Shown: positions 23,542-34,904, counted from the first letter of the stretch. The stretch is DNA of 64,000 bases from Corbicula japonica (GCA_038501625.1 JAZAYU010000262.1:248001-312000), one strand, 5' to 3'. Notes: generated by a model from the sequence alone, not told the origin. Program-made: numbers and translations.

Positions 23542-23856
23542 ATGTTTGTAAGAATTCTAGTCCTGGGCAACTTCTTTTCTTTGACAAAGATGTTCTACAC
23601 TGTACATAACCCAGAATTACCAGAATTTACATATTGTAATATAAATATTGGCATCTTTATCGGAATCCTTGACATTTATTATACGAATGATACTTATGCA
23701 ACAAATAATCAGATTACAGATCCTTTTTTTATTTCAAGACAGAATCAAACAATTTTTGTTTGTGAAGTATACGTAACATTAAAAAATTCAAATGATTTAT
23801 TCGTAGAACATAAACGCCAGAAATGTTTAGGACAATTCTGTTGTTCAAATGTGTAA
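23542..23856 (+). CDS. Unrecognised 104-residue frame
   Basis: The frame has a more protein-like composition than its neighbours, with two N-glycosylation-type sites (NDT, NQT) and five cysteines, three of them near the end. No domain, promoter or splice partner is visible. It may be an exon or a chance frame. Confidence 0.2.
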   Translation: MFVRILVLGNFFSLTKMFYTVHNPELPEFTYCNINIGIFIGILDIYYTNDTYATNNQITDPFFISRQNQTIFVCEVYVTLKNSNDLFVEHKRQKCLGQFCCSNV

Positions 23857-24576
23857 GTATCAACACATTTAGATTGTAATGTTATATAATATGTAACCAG
23901 ATGTTGACATATCACCATTTCCGGATTATAGCACATTACCAGTCTTAGCAATTTGCTACTTTCACATCAGTAAAATATAATTGTCAGCAGAAAAAAAAAA
24001 CATTAAGAAGAAAATGTTGTACAGAAATAGATAAATTAATGCTTATGTTTGTTAAAATTGCGTTTCGTACTGCCTACTATCAACAAGAATGGTACATATT
24101 CTTAAACATTAAAAATCTAAATATCTCACAAATAGTGAAAAGAAAAAAGTCTGGCTATAATAACAGACCAGCAACTTATTTTTTCACCGCCGGCTACGAA
24201 CACAGACCTGAATATAGCGGATAATGTTATTTATTATGACTTGTACTTAAGCCATAGTCCGATCGTTCAGCTTTCACGCAGAGCCTCGTTTTGGATTGGT
24301 TTTCTGTCGCGGGAAGTAATTCTTCCAGGACTGCGAAACTGTTTATTGGAAAGGCGTATACATGTAACTGGTCTGGAAAGGCTTACACATTTGTATAAAA
24401 CATGTAGTTGTATTTGCAAAACTGACGTCTTTTCATTGATTTACAAAACTCTAGAACACCGACCGATGCAGGAGCAGAAAATAGGACCAAGAGCAGACGC
24501 GATGAACTTAAATATTTTTTTCATTTTTATTGCATTTTTGATTAATGGATAGATAATTTATCAGTAAAAGGGTGAA

Positions 24577-25140
24577 ATATGCATATCAGGAATCGCCACA
24601 TTCAGAAAATCAGCTTACCCACAAAGTCAGGAAGAAAAGAGAGGGAGAGAGCATGGTTAATACAATGATCAGTTTAAAAAACGACACCACAAACAATTAA
24701 CAAAAAATGAGAACCGGAGGGGTTACCGCCTTGGAGCGGTCAGTGACAAATCAAATTGCCACATGGTGATTAAACCAGGTTCTAGGGTGCACCAAGCTCA
24801 CACTTGCCCTGACAGGTTCTCATACAAGTTGTTGAATCAACTCCAACACACCCATAGGCTCAACAATGTTGCATGCAAAAAAGCACACAAACATTTAAAA
24901 ATAAGAAGCTAATATATTGCAAAGTCAAAGGGATGGTTCTCAATGATCTTAACGAGACCAGAGCTCCTGGAGTAAAATCAGCAAGAACACGATGACATGG
25001 ATAAAAGAAAACACATCGAGCTTCTAGGTTCTTTTAAGAAAAGATTTCCCCATAAACCTTCATAAACTCTTAAACCTCTGCCACCGTCGTGCAACCAAAG
25101 AGGTAAGCATAATGATCAGCATACATTCAAATCCAAATGC
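24577..25140 (-). mobile_element. PLE copy B, 3' end only
   Basis: Minus-strand copy of the same 3' part as copies A, C and D. It begins at ATATGCATATCAGGAATCGCC (24577), includes GGGGTTACCGCCTTGGAGCG and CAACAATGTTGCATGC, and reaches the last codons of the reverse transcriptase (GCAACCAAAGAGGTAAGC) before similarity ends at about 25130. Almost no coding part is retained, so it is severely 5'-truncated. Confidence 0.75.
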
Positions 25141-25237
25141 ATTCTATATATAACCATTGATTTCTGGGGTAGTAAAATTATAATACAGAAAAGATGAAAT
25201 ATTGACATACATTTAATAAATTCATCAGGGCTAAGTA
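25141..25237. other. Short spacer between PLE copy B and mariner
   Basis: About 100 bp of AT-rich sequence ending in the TA dinucleotide (25236-25237) that flanks the mariner end. Confidence 0.4.
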
Positions 25238-25935
25238 CGAGGGGTGATCCAGAATTAACCGGATTATGTTTGTAGTTTGAACAATTATTTATATTTTATA
25301 ATGAGATTTTCACTAGCTGTTGCTTATTCATATTGCAATAACAAATCAAAACGATTTTAATAACGTATATTTTCTTTAACGATCAATGCGTTGTTAAAGT
25401 AACCCATCAACGCTAATGCGGGGACGGTGTCACAACTTAAGTCTATAGCATTGATTTGGTTTTAAAGTTTTGAGTTTTCAACACATTAGTTTGGCGCTAA
25501 TAGTTCTATGATGTCGATGACATCATTCAGCATCATTAAGCATCATTCAGCATCATTTGTAAAATTTTGACATCATTGAAGCAACGGCTGAAAAAACAAC
25601 TTCATTTCTATGTAACTTCGTATTTACTACAATGTCATCATTTTATGCAACAGAAACGCGAGCCGTAATAAAATTTTGTTGTGAACATAGATATTCGCCT
25701 ACTAACTTAAAGACCTACGAAATGATCCAGGAGACATCAGCGTGCGAAAGTGTTTCACGTACACAAAAATTTGAATGGCACAGGCGGTTCCGGGATGGTC
25801 GTGTTTCTTTAGAAGACGATGGAGGTAGATGCCGAAAATCCTCTAAGCTCCGTAAAAGACGTCGTTGACAGGGATAGGCGCGTCACCATTCGGGATATCA
25901 GTATATTTGTATTTGGAGCAGAAATCTCGTATTGC
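25238..25935 (+). mobile_element. Mariner-type transposon, 3'-truncated
   Basis: The left terminus CGAGGGGTGATCC at 25238 is preceded by TA, the mariner target-site dinucleotide. About 390 bp of leader, including several CATCATTCAG-type short repeats near 25520-25555, precedes the transposase frame at 25632. After the frame breaks near 25865, recognisable sequence (DRRVTIRDIS equivalent) continues to about 25905 and then ends. No matching right terminus was found downstream. Confidence 0.75.
25632..25868 (+). pseudogene. Mariner transposase, N-terminal DNA-binding part
   Basis: The 78 residues start MSSFYATETRAVIKFCCEH and contain the helix-turn-helix region with TYEMIQET, FEWHRRFRDGR and SLEDD. 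This is the N-terminal paired-type DNA-binding domain of mariner transposases (family length about 345 residues). A frameshift near 25850 turns the expected S/T-rich linker into KLRKRRR and a stop. The DDE catalytic domain is absent. Confidence 0.8.
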
Positions 25936-26246
25936 AGGTCGTTTTTAGCTTTCTCTTTACAATAAGTTGCGTCCTCAATTATTATAACATTTGTTGACAT
26001 ATTGTGATTATTTGTCTGTATGTCTGAACATGGCAAAATGATATCGAGATATTGAAATAAATTCTTTATAGCGAGTTTAGTAAGCTGTGGAATCTTTAAG
26101 TCACATAAGATGAAGGTTTTCAAAATTGGTGCTTCTTCACCATATTAAGCCTCTGCGATTTTGTACAACCAAAAATGTTAATGTAGGTACTTTTTTACAA
26201 TACCTAAGTCTTAGTCTATACTTTTTGTCGTAAATTCCCTCTTCCG

Positions 26247-26295
26247 GCAAGTCCATGTTTTCAAACGATGAAAAAATTAGTAAACATGGACTCGA
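26247..26295. repeat. Short palindrome
   Basis: CAAGTCCATGTTT near 26248 pairs with GTAAACATGGACTCG near 26280 around a ~20-bp loop. It lies ~50 bp from the longer palindrome at 26342, and both may belong to one foldback insertion. Confidence 0.5.
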
Positions 26296-26341
26296 CAAAA
26301 CATTGAATCACTTAATGGTGTCTTTATCATTCGCCACATTT

Positions 26342-26450
26342 GGACATGAATGAAAGAAAATCGGGTAAAACGTTATTCAGAATATCAGCTGTTGTCGACT
26401 AAGGCTGATATGCTGAATAACTATTACCCGATTTTCTCTTATTCATGTCG
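26342..26450. repeat. 109-bp near-perfect palindrome (hairpin MITE)
   Basis: The left arm (ACATGAATGAAAGAAAATCG, then GGTAAAACGTTATTCAG and ATATCAGC) pairs with the right arm (CTGATATGCTGAATAAC, then TATTACCCGATTTTCTC and ATTCATGTCG) around a ~10-bp loop at GTTGTCGACT. The 72-residue frame crossing it is a by-product. Confidence 0.7.
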
Positions 26451-26823
26451 AACATTAAAAGGTACTGGTCTGATCGTGGTCACAATTCGGATAACCTTTA
26501 TACAAATTGAACTTTCTTCACATGGAAGAACAACCGTAACGGTTAGAAAGTGCACTGTCAAAGAATGAACCATCTATACACACCACTGTGGTGCAACAAA
26601 TAGTTGCTTTAAAGGTAAATCATGTCGTACAATTTGGAGCTAAGTTTCACCCATATCCACACATGCATCAACAAATTTTCGTTCCTTATGTCTAAGGATT
26701 GTAAGAATTTAAACCGTGTTGCATAAATGTTGTCACTTACACAAAATTGCAGTTTGTTGACATACGACAGTTTTCATTACATATTACGGCATTAGAAAAT
26801 TGCAAGGGTATCCCTTATTTCAA

Positions 26824-27017
26824 CATATATACTTAAAGAAATTAGAAACGCAACTTCTTTAAACACAAAATATGTTTTGTGATTAAAGAAGTTGCGTTTT
26901 TTATTTTCTTTTACTATATAATATGTATTTTAAGAAATTAGAAACGCAACATCTTTAAACATGAAATGTATTTCTTGTTTTAAGAAGTTGCGTTTCTATT
27001 TTCTTTAAGTATATGTT
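26824..27017. repeat. Tandem pair of ~93-bp hairpins
   Basis: Each unit has a left arm CTTAAAGAAATTAGAAACGC (or TTTTAAGAAATTAGAAACGC) and a right arm with AAGAAGTTGCGTTT and ATTTTCTTTA. The first hairpin occupies about 26826-26918 and the second about 26924-27017. The whole is also a larger palindrome with ends ATATATACTTAAAG and CTTTAAGTATATG. Confidence 0.7.
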
Positions 27018-27396
27018 ACATTGTAATATGCACATCTCTAGTCATTTCAAACAGGTTAAAACACTTTGTAACATTTACACCGAATACGTCTTTAGATCTG
27101 CGTCGCATAGCGCTAAATGCGGTCACCACAGTTGTCTGGCAGTTTTCGAATTCATAACGTTTGAGGTGGGGTAGAAGTTGAAGTGTGACTACATGTAGTT
27201 TCATTCTCAGTACTGTATTGTAAACTGCGGCAGCTTGTTGAAATGGTAATGACAATTGTTTGAAAATGAAGCGTTTAAAGTGAATTTGTATACTCCGATT
27301 TTGACCCGTGAGCAGTGATCTTTCGGACAAGTCCAATGTTATAATCCAATATCATATCGGAAAAGTGCATAAATTTCCAGAATTACCTTCAGTTAA

Positions 27397-29366
27397 GGCC
27401 CTGTCACACTACAGCGCGTTTCCACTGCGTTGCCACGGCGTTGTTTAATTTTCCAAAACGCCGTGAGATCGCAAGAAAAATCTGACTTTTTTCGTGATGG
27501 AGACTGCACGGATTCCTTACTGCGACGATGGCGTTGCTTCGGAGTTTACATGGCATTCTATAGCGTTCCTACGGCGTTCTTTTTGGCGATTGTCTGCGCT
27601 CTTACGACGCCTTCACTGCGTGCACTGCGCTTTCATGGCGTTCTTACGGCGTTTCCACTGCGTGCACTGCGCTTTCACGTAACTCACGCTGCGCTGACGG
27701 CGTGTTGATGACGTTCTAACGTATAAAACGAATTGTATCACGAATCTTCATCATTTGCTTGTTAGTTCTTGAGCAGTTTAGACTATGCCTGCAAAAATAC
27801 TTCCCTCTTTCGTCGTATTACAATCATATGCATATACAATCATAATCATATTGGTATGTTTGCTTGAGATGCATGTAGGCCAGCAATAGCCCGACTTGCT
27901 GCTGTACTTCAGTCATGGTGATATGTATGTTTATTTGCCAATCTTGTACATTATGTTTAGGCCCTGTCACACTACAGCGCGTTTCCACTGCGTTGCCACG
28001 ACGTTGTTTTCCAGAACGCCGTGAGATCGCAAGAAAAATCTGACTTTTATCGTGAAGATTGTGACTGCACGGCGTCCTCACTGCGACCATGGCGTTGCTT
28101 CGGATTTTACATGGTGTTCTATCGCGTTCCTACGGAGTTCTGTTTGGCGATTGCCTGCGCTCTTACGGCGCCTTCACTGCGTGCACTGCACTTTCAGGGC
28201 GTTCTTACGGCGTTTTCACTGCGTGCACTGTGCTTTCACGTCGCTCACGCTGCGCTGACGGCGTGTTAATGACGTTCTAACGTACTAAACGAGTATCACG
28301 AATCTTCATCATTTGCTTGTTAGTTCTTGAGCAGTTAAGACTATGCCTATAAAAAGACTCTCCTCTTTCGTCGTATTACAATCATATGCAGATACAATCA
28401 TAATCATCTTGGTATGTTTGCTTGACAAGCATGTAGGTCAGCAATAGCCCGACTTGCTACTGTACTTCAGTCATGGTGATATGTATGTTTATTTGCCAAT
28501 TATGTACATTATGTTTGTCATACAAACGTCAGTGAACGTAGTAGAAGCGCTTTAGGAGCGCAATGATCGCTGTGACAACGCGCTGGAAGCGCATTGTGAG
28601 CGCAATGATCGCTGTGACAACGCGGTAGGAGCGCACTGGGAGTGCAATGATCGCAGTGACGACGCGGTAGAAGCGCATTTGGGAGCGCAATGATCGCCGT
28701 TACAGCTCCGTACAGTCGTTGAAAGAGCGCAGTGAAACAATTAACACTCCGTATAAGCGCCGTAGACGCGCCTTAAAGCGCTGTAAAGACGCAGTGTTAT
28801 CTCCAGCAACGCCTTGCGATCTCCGTGCAAGCGCCACCGATTACCACAGCGTTCGCACTGCGACCTCTGTGCGCGCCCGCGGAGCTCCTGCGGCGTTGTA
28901 GGAGTCTTTACTGCGCTGCTACGGCGACCATACGGCGATCCCACTGCGCTCTTATCAGAACGCCGTGCGACGGCGTTTGTTTTGTGCATGCTCAAAGTGA
29001 GCGCCGTGGCTAGGCGTTCTATGCGATCCCACTGCGTTTACTGGCGATGCCACCGCGTTGCTGCGGCGATGCTTGCGATCGTACTGCGCGCACCTCGGCG
29101 TTCTTGAACGCCGTGGGAACGCCGTGAGAACGCGACCCTGGTGTGACAGGGGTTTTTGTCATACAAACGTCAATGAACGTAGTAGAAGCGCTTTGGGAGC
29201 GCAATGATCGCTGTGACAACGCGGTAGAAGCGCATTGTGAGCGCAATGATCGCTGTGACAACGCGGTTGCTGCGGCGATGCTTGCGATCGTACTGCGCGC
29301 ACCTCGGCGCTCTTGAACGCCGTGGGGACGCCGTGAGAACGCGATCCTGGTGTGACAGGGGTTTTA
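27397..29366 (+). mobile_element. GC-rich foldback-type DNA element with nested duplications
   Basis: The left terminus GGCCCTGTCACACTACAGCG (27397) is matched by an inverted right terminus GGTGTGACAGGGG (29138 and 29352). Both ends are packed with short words built on CGGCGTT and CACTGCG (left) and AACGCCG (right), which raises G+C to roughly half. The left 563 bp is duplicated in tandem (27397-27959, 27960-28516), and the right end is duplicated with an internal deletion (28516-29154, 29155-29366). The ends resemble DNA transposons with 3-bp target sites, but no transposase is evident. Confidence 0.65.
28540..28700 (+). repeat. ~42-bp minisatellite in the foldback element
   Basis: The unit GAGCGCAATGATCGCTGTGA plus CAACGCGGTAGAAGCGCATT recurs about four times with substitutions, and again twice at about 29200-29265 in the duplicated right end. 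Open frames on both strands here arise because the unit length is a multiple of three. Confidence 0.7.
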
Positions 29367-29664
29367 CCTACCATATACTTTTTGGCCAGTACATAATACA
29401 GATGTTATTTATACAAACGTAAATCTGTCATAATAACCATCACTTTTGTCTTCCTTTGAGCTTTAGTTTAACAACTGTTTAACATTACGGTTACTGTAAC
29501 CATGGTTAAATCAAATAGATTTCTAGTTTCTTCTGTAATATAAGAAGGATAATTCGATCAGATAAATTGTCACATGAACATATAAGTTACTTCCCTGTAT
29601 ATACAAAATGTTCAATACAATCCATTGTGTGCATAAAGTTAAAGTTAAATTTAAGAAAAAAATG

Positions 29665-29970
29665 AAATATGCATATCAGGAATGGCCACATCCAGCATAC
29701 ACAGCCTCCCCACACAGCCAAAAAGTAGAGGAAAAGAGAGCATGGTATTACAAAAATCAGTTTCAAAATGGACGCCACAAACAAATACCGGAGGTGAGAA
29801 CCGGAGGGGTTACCGCCTTGGAACGGTCAGTGGCAAAACAAATTGCCACTGGGGGTTTAAACCAGGTTCTAGGGTGCACCAACCTCACACTTGCCCCAAC
29901 AGGTTCTCGTATCACAAAACAAAAGACTTTTTTAATGCATTGATAAACTGGTGGCATGCAAAAGCTTTAC
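29665..29970 (-). mobile_element. PLE copy C, 3' end fragment
   Basis: Starts ATATGCATATCAGGAATGGCC, includes GGTTACCGCCTTGGAACGGT and TTGCCCCAACAGGTTCTCG, and fades after GGCATGCAAAAGC near 29965. It is the shortest clear copy of the family. The overlapping frames of 111 and 120 residues on the plus strand are antisense to this untranslated part and are not genes. Confidence 0.75.
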
Positions 29971-31043
29971 AATCATATTGCATCATATTCTGCCGGATAA
30001 AAAAGAGTTCTTGTACTAAAGATTGCTCTAGGACTAGACTTTGAAATATGAAGCGTTATGCGATGTGTCCTCGTCTTTTATTTGTATAGTGATTGTAACT
30101 TATGGGTCACCATCTTTTCTTCAACTAATTAAGAAAACTGTAACGGCATTCAATCAATAACAGCTTTGTGAAAAAAAACTGGAATTCAACAGGCGATAAT
30201 GTGCGATGCCTGGTTTTGTATAGTTAGCATCTCTTGTTTTCACTTTATAAGTTGTGTATACGCTATTTTTGCAGTCCTTTTATGCGTGCGTATAACATCC
30301 CTGATTTGGTAGCGGTGCAGATTTCGTCTAAAATAGTTCATCTTCGCACATACTGCACATTTAACTTCAAGTGTACAACTGATCGTCCTACACGACCGAC
30401 TTAGGACTGCGATAAATAAGGTTAGTTCTGTTCCACATCGAGAAATGAAAATAAAACAAATGATGTATATTCTCACTAGACAACTCTTTTTCATTTCTAT
30501 AATAAATGGTCATCTCAGAAACGTATTATTTAAACGACTAAATCATTTAACTTCAAGGGTCACGTGCTATCTAGTCGTTTATATTTTCAAACATTAGACA
30601 ACATGTATGTATCATTTGAAAAAAATGCACCAGAAGCAGTACACACGTTGTTTTTATACTGATAATTAGTTCAATACACATATATTTTGACGGTAAATGG
30701 TTTTATAATTTTAACTTTGACCTTGTTAATATTTACGTTGATACTGTTTGAGTGGTGTATTTAAATTAATTTGTACATAGATGCGACTTAAGTAGATTAA
30801 AACGAATAACTTTGAAAGCACTTGAAACATGTTTCTCATTTACACAAGACAAAGACATTAAAACTTTAATTTTGAAGTGCTAGGAAAATATACTTAAAGG
30901 AGAAAATTTATTAATTCATTTACGTTTAGGTTAAATTTAAGAATCATTTGAAAGTACTGGCCTTAAATGAAATATGGCGCGTTAATATAGTTAAACTTTT
31001 ATCTTCATGCATTTCACTCAGTTACGTTTGTAAGACCTTTTTA
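29971..31043. other. Intergenic, no assigned gene
   Basis: A minus-strand frame at 30240-30494 (84 residues) has a hydrophobic N-terminus (SCLVRIYIICFIFIS) that could be a signal peptide, and several cysteines. It matches no family I know and has no supporting splice or polyadenylation context. The rest is AT-rich. Confidence 0.35.
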
Positions 31044-31640
31044 AAAGGGGTAGATTCACGAAGGCTCAAAATTGGCCTAAAATGATCTCAAATTTTCAAA
31101 TTGCATTTACATCATTGAAAGTGTGCTTTTTATAATCTATAATGGTTGTTTTCTTGAAAAGATAAAACGTGAAGATGAACCCATAAACCCAAATAAAAAA
31201 TTAAGTATGTCATATATGTCTGAAATCTGAAAATGTTTGCCAAAATGCAATTTTTTGTTAAATTTTCGTCATATTTTGGTGATTTTCATATTGAGCACAG
31301 GCTTCGACCAAACTAATTTAAAGAATTTTCTTTGTATAAATGTGTGCTGAATTCATGGTCAAATTTTGATTTTGGTCGAGAAGTGTGCACTTATCGAAAT
31401 CCTCTAAAATCTGTTGTGAAAATGGACAAAAATATTAATTTTTGCACATTTTCCTCATTTTTAGCAATTTTGATGGTCCCTTGTCAAACACCTTTAGCAG
31501 TAATCAATATAAAATTGTAAGATATGAAAAGTATAACTATTTATGTATTCAATGGCATTAAAATTTAAGATATGTAACAAAATTTAAAATTTAACATGTT
31601 TTTAGGCCAAAATTAGGCCTTCGTGAACCTACTCCTTTAG
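31044..31640. mobile_element. ~600-bp MITE with ~40-bp TIRs
   Basis: Left TIR AAAGGGGTAGATTCACGAAG then GCTCAAAATTGGCCTAAAA (31044-31083). Right TIR TTTTTAGGCCAAAATTAGGC then CTTCGTGAACCTACTCCTTTA (31599-31640) is its reverse complement with a few changes. The interior is AT-rich and non-coding; the 62-residue frame at 31332 is inside it. The superfamily is undetermined because the target-site duplication is ambiguous. Confidence 0.7.
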
Positions 31641-32145
31641 CTTTTATAAGTGAAATATAAGATTTGTAAGCGTATTGTCCGTTTTCTACATATATCTTTG
31701 TAACCTTCAACGATTATGATAACAAAAAACAAGAAAGTCTCAAAGTCAGTTTTTATTAATGTAGGACAAAAAGTGCATTCATTTTTTATTTTTATACTTA
31801 CGTATTGTCTTTGTATCGTCGTGTCATTTAGGAGGGAAGACGAAATCACTAATTGAAAGTACACATAGACATTTTTTTGCCAGCACACTATTCAGACGAA
31901 GTAATTCAAACGAACTTAAATCATAATAACTACATCTTTGTTTTCTTCTGACCTCAAAACTCTCCAAACTTATCAACATTACCACAGTTAAGATAAACGG
32001 ATATCTTCTTTCTATAATTCATATAATTATCGAGCTCCCACAGGCACTGAATAGTCTACAAAATTTCAAAGAACAAGGAAAACTTATGAATAAATTTTAA
32101 AGTAAAACATTTTGCGACCTGTCATTTGCCAATTGATACAACTTG
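31641..32145. other. Intergenic, no gene seen
   Basis: AT-rich sequence between two repeats. The minus-strand frame at 31637-31888 has no domain. Confidence 0.4.
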
Positions 32146-32646
32146 ATATTTACACTTTAACTTCGTCCTCTACGATGAAGTCTAATTCATATAACGAATA
32201 ATTATTTATGGTGTTAAACAGTGTGACCTATTACTTAAAAAGGCCTGGATTCAGTAGACCCGTTCACTGAATCTATTGGACGTTGCACACTGTTTTGACG
32301 TCGTCGAGCACGCACCTGTTGCCACGAGTTGCTGCGCAAAAGCGTGCTGTCATTCACTTTGTCGTCAAAGTGGCTGTTCCAATAGGCATTCAAAAAAGCC
32401 TTAATATAACGAGTTCGCTCCCAGGTAGAAGCAATAACATTTATCATTATTTATGCATGAAATAAAGAATTAATGTGTGTGAATATAAGGATTGAATCGA
32501 TATTTCATGTCTTTCATATGGGTATGAAAAACAGTTGCATTGTTTGAAGTTCGCGAGAAGCCCTTCGGGCTTTACACACTTTAAAGAACACAACTGTTTT
32601 CCATACCGAAATAAAAAAAAACCGCATCAAATATCGATTCAATCCT
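32146..32646. mobile_element. ~400-bp dispersed repeat with hairpin end, copy 1
   Basis: The first 410 bp (to about 32555) match 50911-51301 in the same orientation, including CTTCGTCCTCTACGATGAAG, CAGTGTGACCTATTAC, GACGTCGTCGAGCACGCAC and CATTCACTTTGTCGTCAA. In this copy the end continues as a hairpin. AGGATTGAATCGATATTT (32488) and TGGGTATGAAAAACAGTTG (32519) reappear inverted as CACAACTGTTTTCCATACC (32589) and AAATATCGATTCAATCCT (32628), around GAAGCCCTTCGGGCTTT. The element is non-coding. Confidence 0.7.
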
Positions 32647-32869
32647 CAATGGAATGCAGGTATCGGAAAATGTCATTTTGTGGATACAAAAATCAACAAA
32701 TCAAATTGTTGTTTGACACTAACTTAAGAAAAATCACTACAACTGTTTGCTGCACCTCATAACATTTCAATTATGTGCCACTTATAACTCTTTGTGATGA
32801 GTTGACAATAAACAATTTAAGACTCCGACCGTTCTCGCGGGAAGTGTGAAAAATCCTGTGAATTCATGT

Positions 32870-33076
32870 ACTTCGAGTTATCGCGTTCAAATTGTGCTGA
32901 TTTCATATTCAAGAGACTTATTGATATGTTCGAGTTAATGAAAATTCCGGATTATTGCGTTTCGAGTTATCGCATTTTTTAGTTAAAAAAATACGAAAAC
33001 TGGGAGGACCGGCGGCCAACTTCGAGTTAAACCGTTATTTCTAGTTATCGCGTTTCGAGCTATCGAAATTCCACTG
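32870..33076 (-). mobile_element. Possible pogo/Tigger-like transposon end
   Basis: On the minus strand the edge reads CAGTGGAATTTCGATAGCTC, flanked by TA (33077-33078), as expected for Tc1/mariner/pogo termini. TTCGAGTTATCGCG-like words recur four times inward (about 32873, 32960, 33022, 33053). The opposite end is not visible. Confidence 0.45.
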
Positions 33077-34114
33077 TATTGCGCTTACACGTCTAAGATA
33101 AAGGCGAACATTATATTTGTCATTAACCGTTTGAATGTAACACATCTTGGACAAGCTTCGCTTAAAATATCTACAAATTAATTGTTGCCTAGTGCCCTAA
33201 TCTCTGTTATCACCAAACATTTGTTTTGTTTAAACTTATTTTGGAGACCAAGGTTTAGAGGAGATTACTTTCGCGACATGAAAAATAAATCGAATTGATT
33301 AAATTCGATAAAATGCATGGAAAATAAATCATTTTATGTTTACAAATATGACAGGTTTACGTTCTCGAATGATCCTAATACATTTTCCTCGCGTATTAAA
33401 AGGCTGTTTACTGCTCTAAAAATTGAATTAGGCACCCGTGATATTTTACCGATCCGCATTCAAATTATTAGGCACATTATTGAGCTTACATAAATGTCAT
33501 AATCTTATTTAGTACATTTGGCCCAGTAACCTGGAATTTAGTCAGTATAATTTTAAAAAATGTCTGGTAAGTTTGTAAACTTATGAAGAATGACATGTTC
33601 GGTAACTATTAGTAAGCGCTTTTTATTTTCTTATTCACTGCGTTAAAACGAAAATAAATTATTTATTCCATATTCAAGTAATTCAAAGGTAGGAAAAGAA
33701 ATAAAAACACCAAGTAGAATAGGAATGGTCGTATTGCATTGCTATATACTATCGAATGGTCGTATTGCATTGCTATATACTATATTTCAACGACAACATT
33801 TCATTAACGTCTATTAGCCAATCTTTCCCGCATCCTCGTCTTGGTTCGTGTCAAGCCGCACAACCGGAATCCTCGAGCCTGCTGCAATGAATGTCTATTA
33901 TCATCCAGAACCTACTTGAATAGAAAAATAACATCATCTTTTACATATGCAAAAGAAAAACAGCCAGTATTGTTTGCTAATAATCTGCGCCCAAAGTTAA
34001 AATCATGAACAGAAAACGCCAAAATTTAACTAAACGTCTTTGTGTATATTCATATCACCTTATTCAACTTTTTTACATTCGACTTTACTCGCTTACATTA
34101 AGAACAATTAATGT
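33077..34114. other. Intergenic, no gene seen; one 31-bp duplication
   Basis: AT-rich. A perfect tandem pair of a 31-bp unit beginning GAATGGTCGTATTGCATTGC lies at 33723-33784. No other structure is evident. Confidence 0.45.
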
Positions 34115-34866
34115 CAGACAATCCAGCGCCAAGTGACACTCACGGCACTCACGGCTAGTCTTCTACAAACAACTCTATTCCATCACAGGGCCAATCGGCA
34201 CTTCAATTTTACGCCACGTGGCGAGGTTCGCTCCCAGGAGGGGCAATATCTGATAATCAAACTAAAAACTAGCAATGCAGCGCCAAATGGCACTTACTTC
34301 CAAGCCAATCGGCTAGTCTTTCGCAAAACAATTCCATTCCAACACAGCGCCAAACGGCACTACAGCGCCAATCGGCACTTCAATTTTACGCCACGTGGCG
34401 AGGTTCGCTCCCAGGAGGGGCAATATCATCTGATAATCAAACTGAACACAACCAAAGCTTCACCAAAAGACATTTACTTTCAAGCCAATCGGCTAGTCTT
34501 CAAAAAACTATTCCAATCATACACAGCGCCAATCGGCACTACAGCGCCAATCAGCACTTCAATTTCACGCCACATGGCGAGTTATCACTCAAATCGTTAA
34601 CCTGATAATCGAGTTAAATACAACCAATGCCGCGCCAAGTGGCACTCACTTTCATGCCAGTCGGCTAGTCTTCAAAACGCTATTCCATTCAAATACAGCG
34701 CCAATCGGCACTACTTCGCCATTCGGCATAACAATTTCCCAACAAGCCAAGCGGCTACACAGCGCCAAGTGACACCCCAATCTAATTCCAATCGGCTATT
34801 CTCTTAGCAAATCAAATTACAAAACAGCACCAAGCTACACTTCAATTTTAAGCCAATTGGCGGTTT
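34115..34866 (+). repeat. Tandem array of ~160-180-bp units rich in GCCAATCGGC words
   Basis: Four units are marked by CGGCTAGTCTT at 34152, 34310, 34490 and 34662. Each includes CAGCGCCAATCGGCACT-type words, and the first three also carry a CACGCCACGTGGCGAG-type palindrome (CACATGGCGAG in the third). The word GCCAA(T/G)(C/T)GGC occurs more than ten times, and some units have two adjacent copies. The last ~150 bp are decayed. A 155-residue frame runs through the array and is a repeat by-product. Confidence 0.7.
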
Positions 34867-34904
34867 TAAAGCAACTCCTTATTTAAGTTAATGCAATCAA
34901 ACAC

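Noticed and set aside
27016..27336. 106-residue minus-strand frame
   Set aside because: It begins inside a hairpin repeat, shows no known domain and has no splice context; kept only as a weak possibility.
27430..29422. Many 60-97 residue frames rich in Ala, Arg, Cys and Ser on both strands
   Set aside because: They reflect the short CGGCGTT-type word repeats of the foldback element and have no domain.
29608..30044. Two frames of 111 and 120 residues
   Set aside because: They overlap each other in different frames and lie antisense to the untranslated 3' part of PLE copy C; the same pseudo-frames recur over copy D at 47290-47727.
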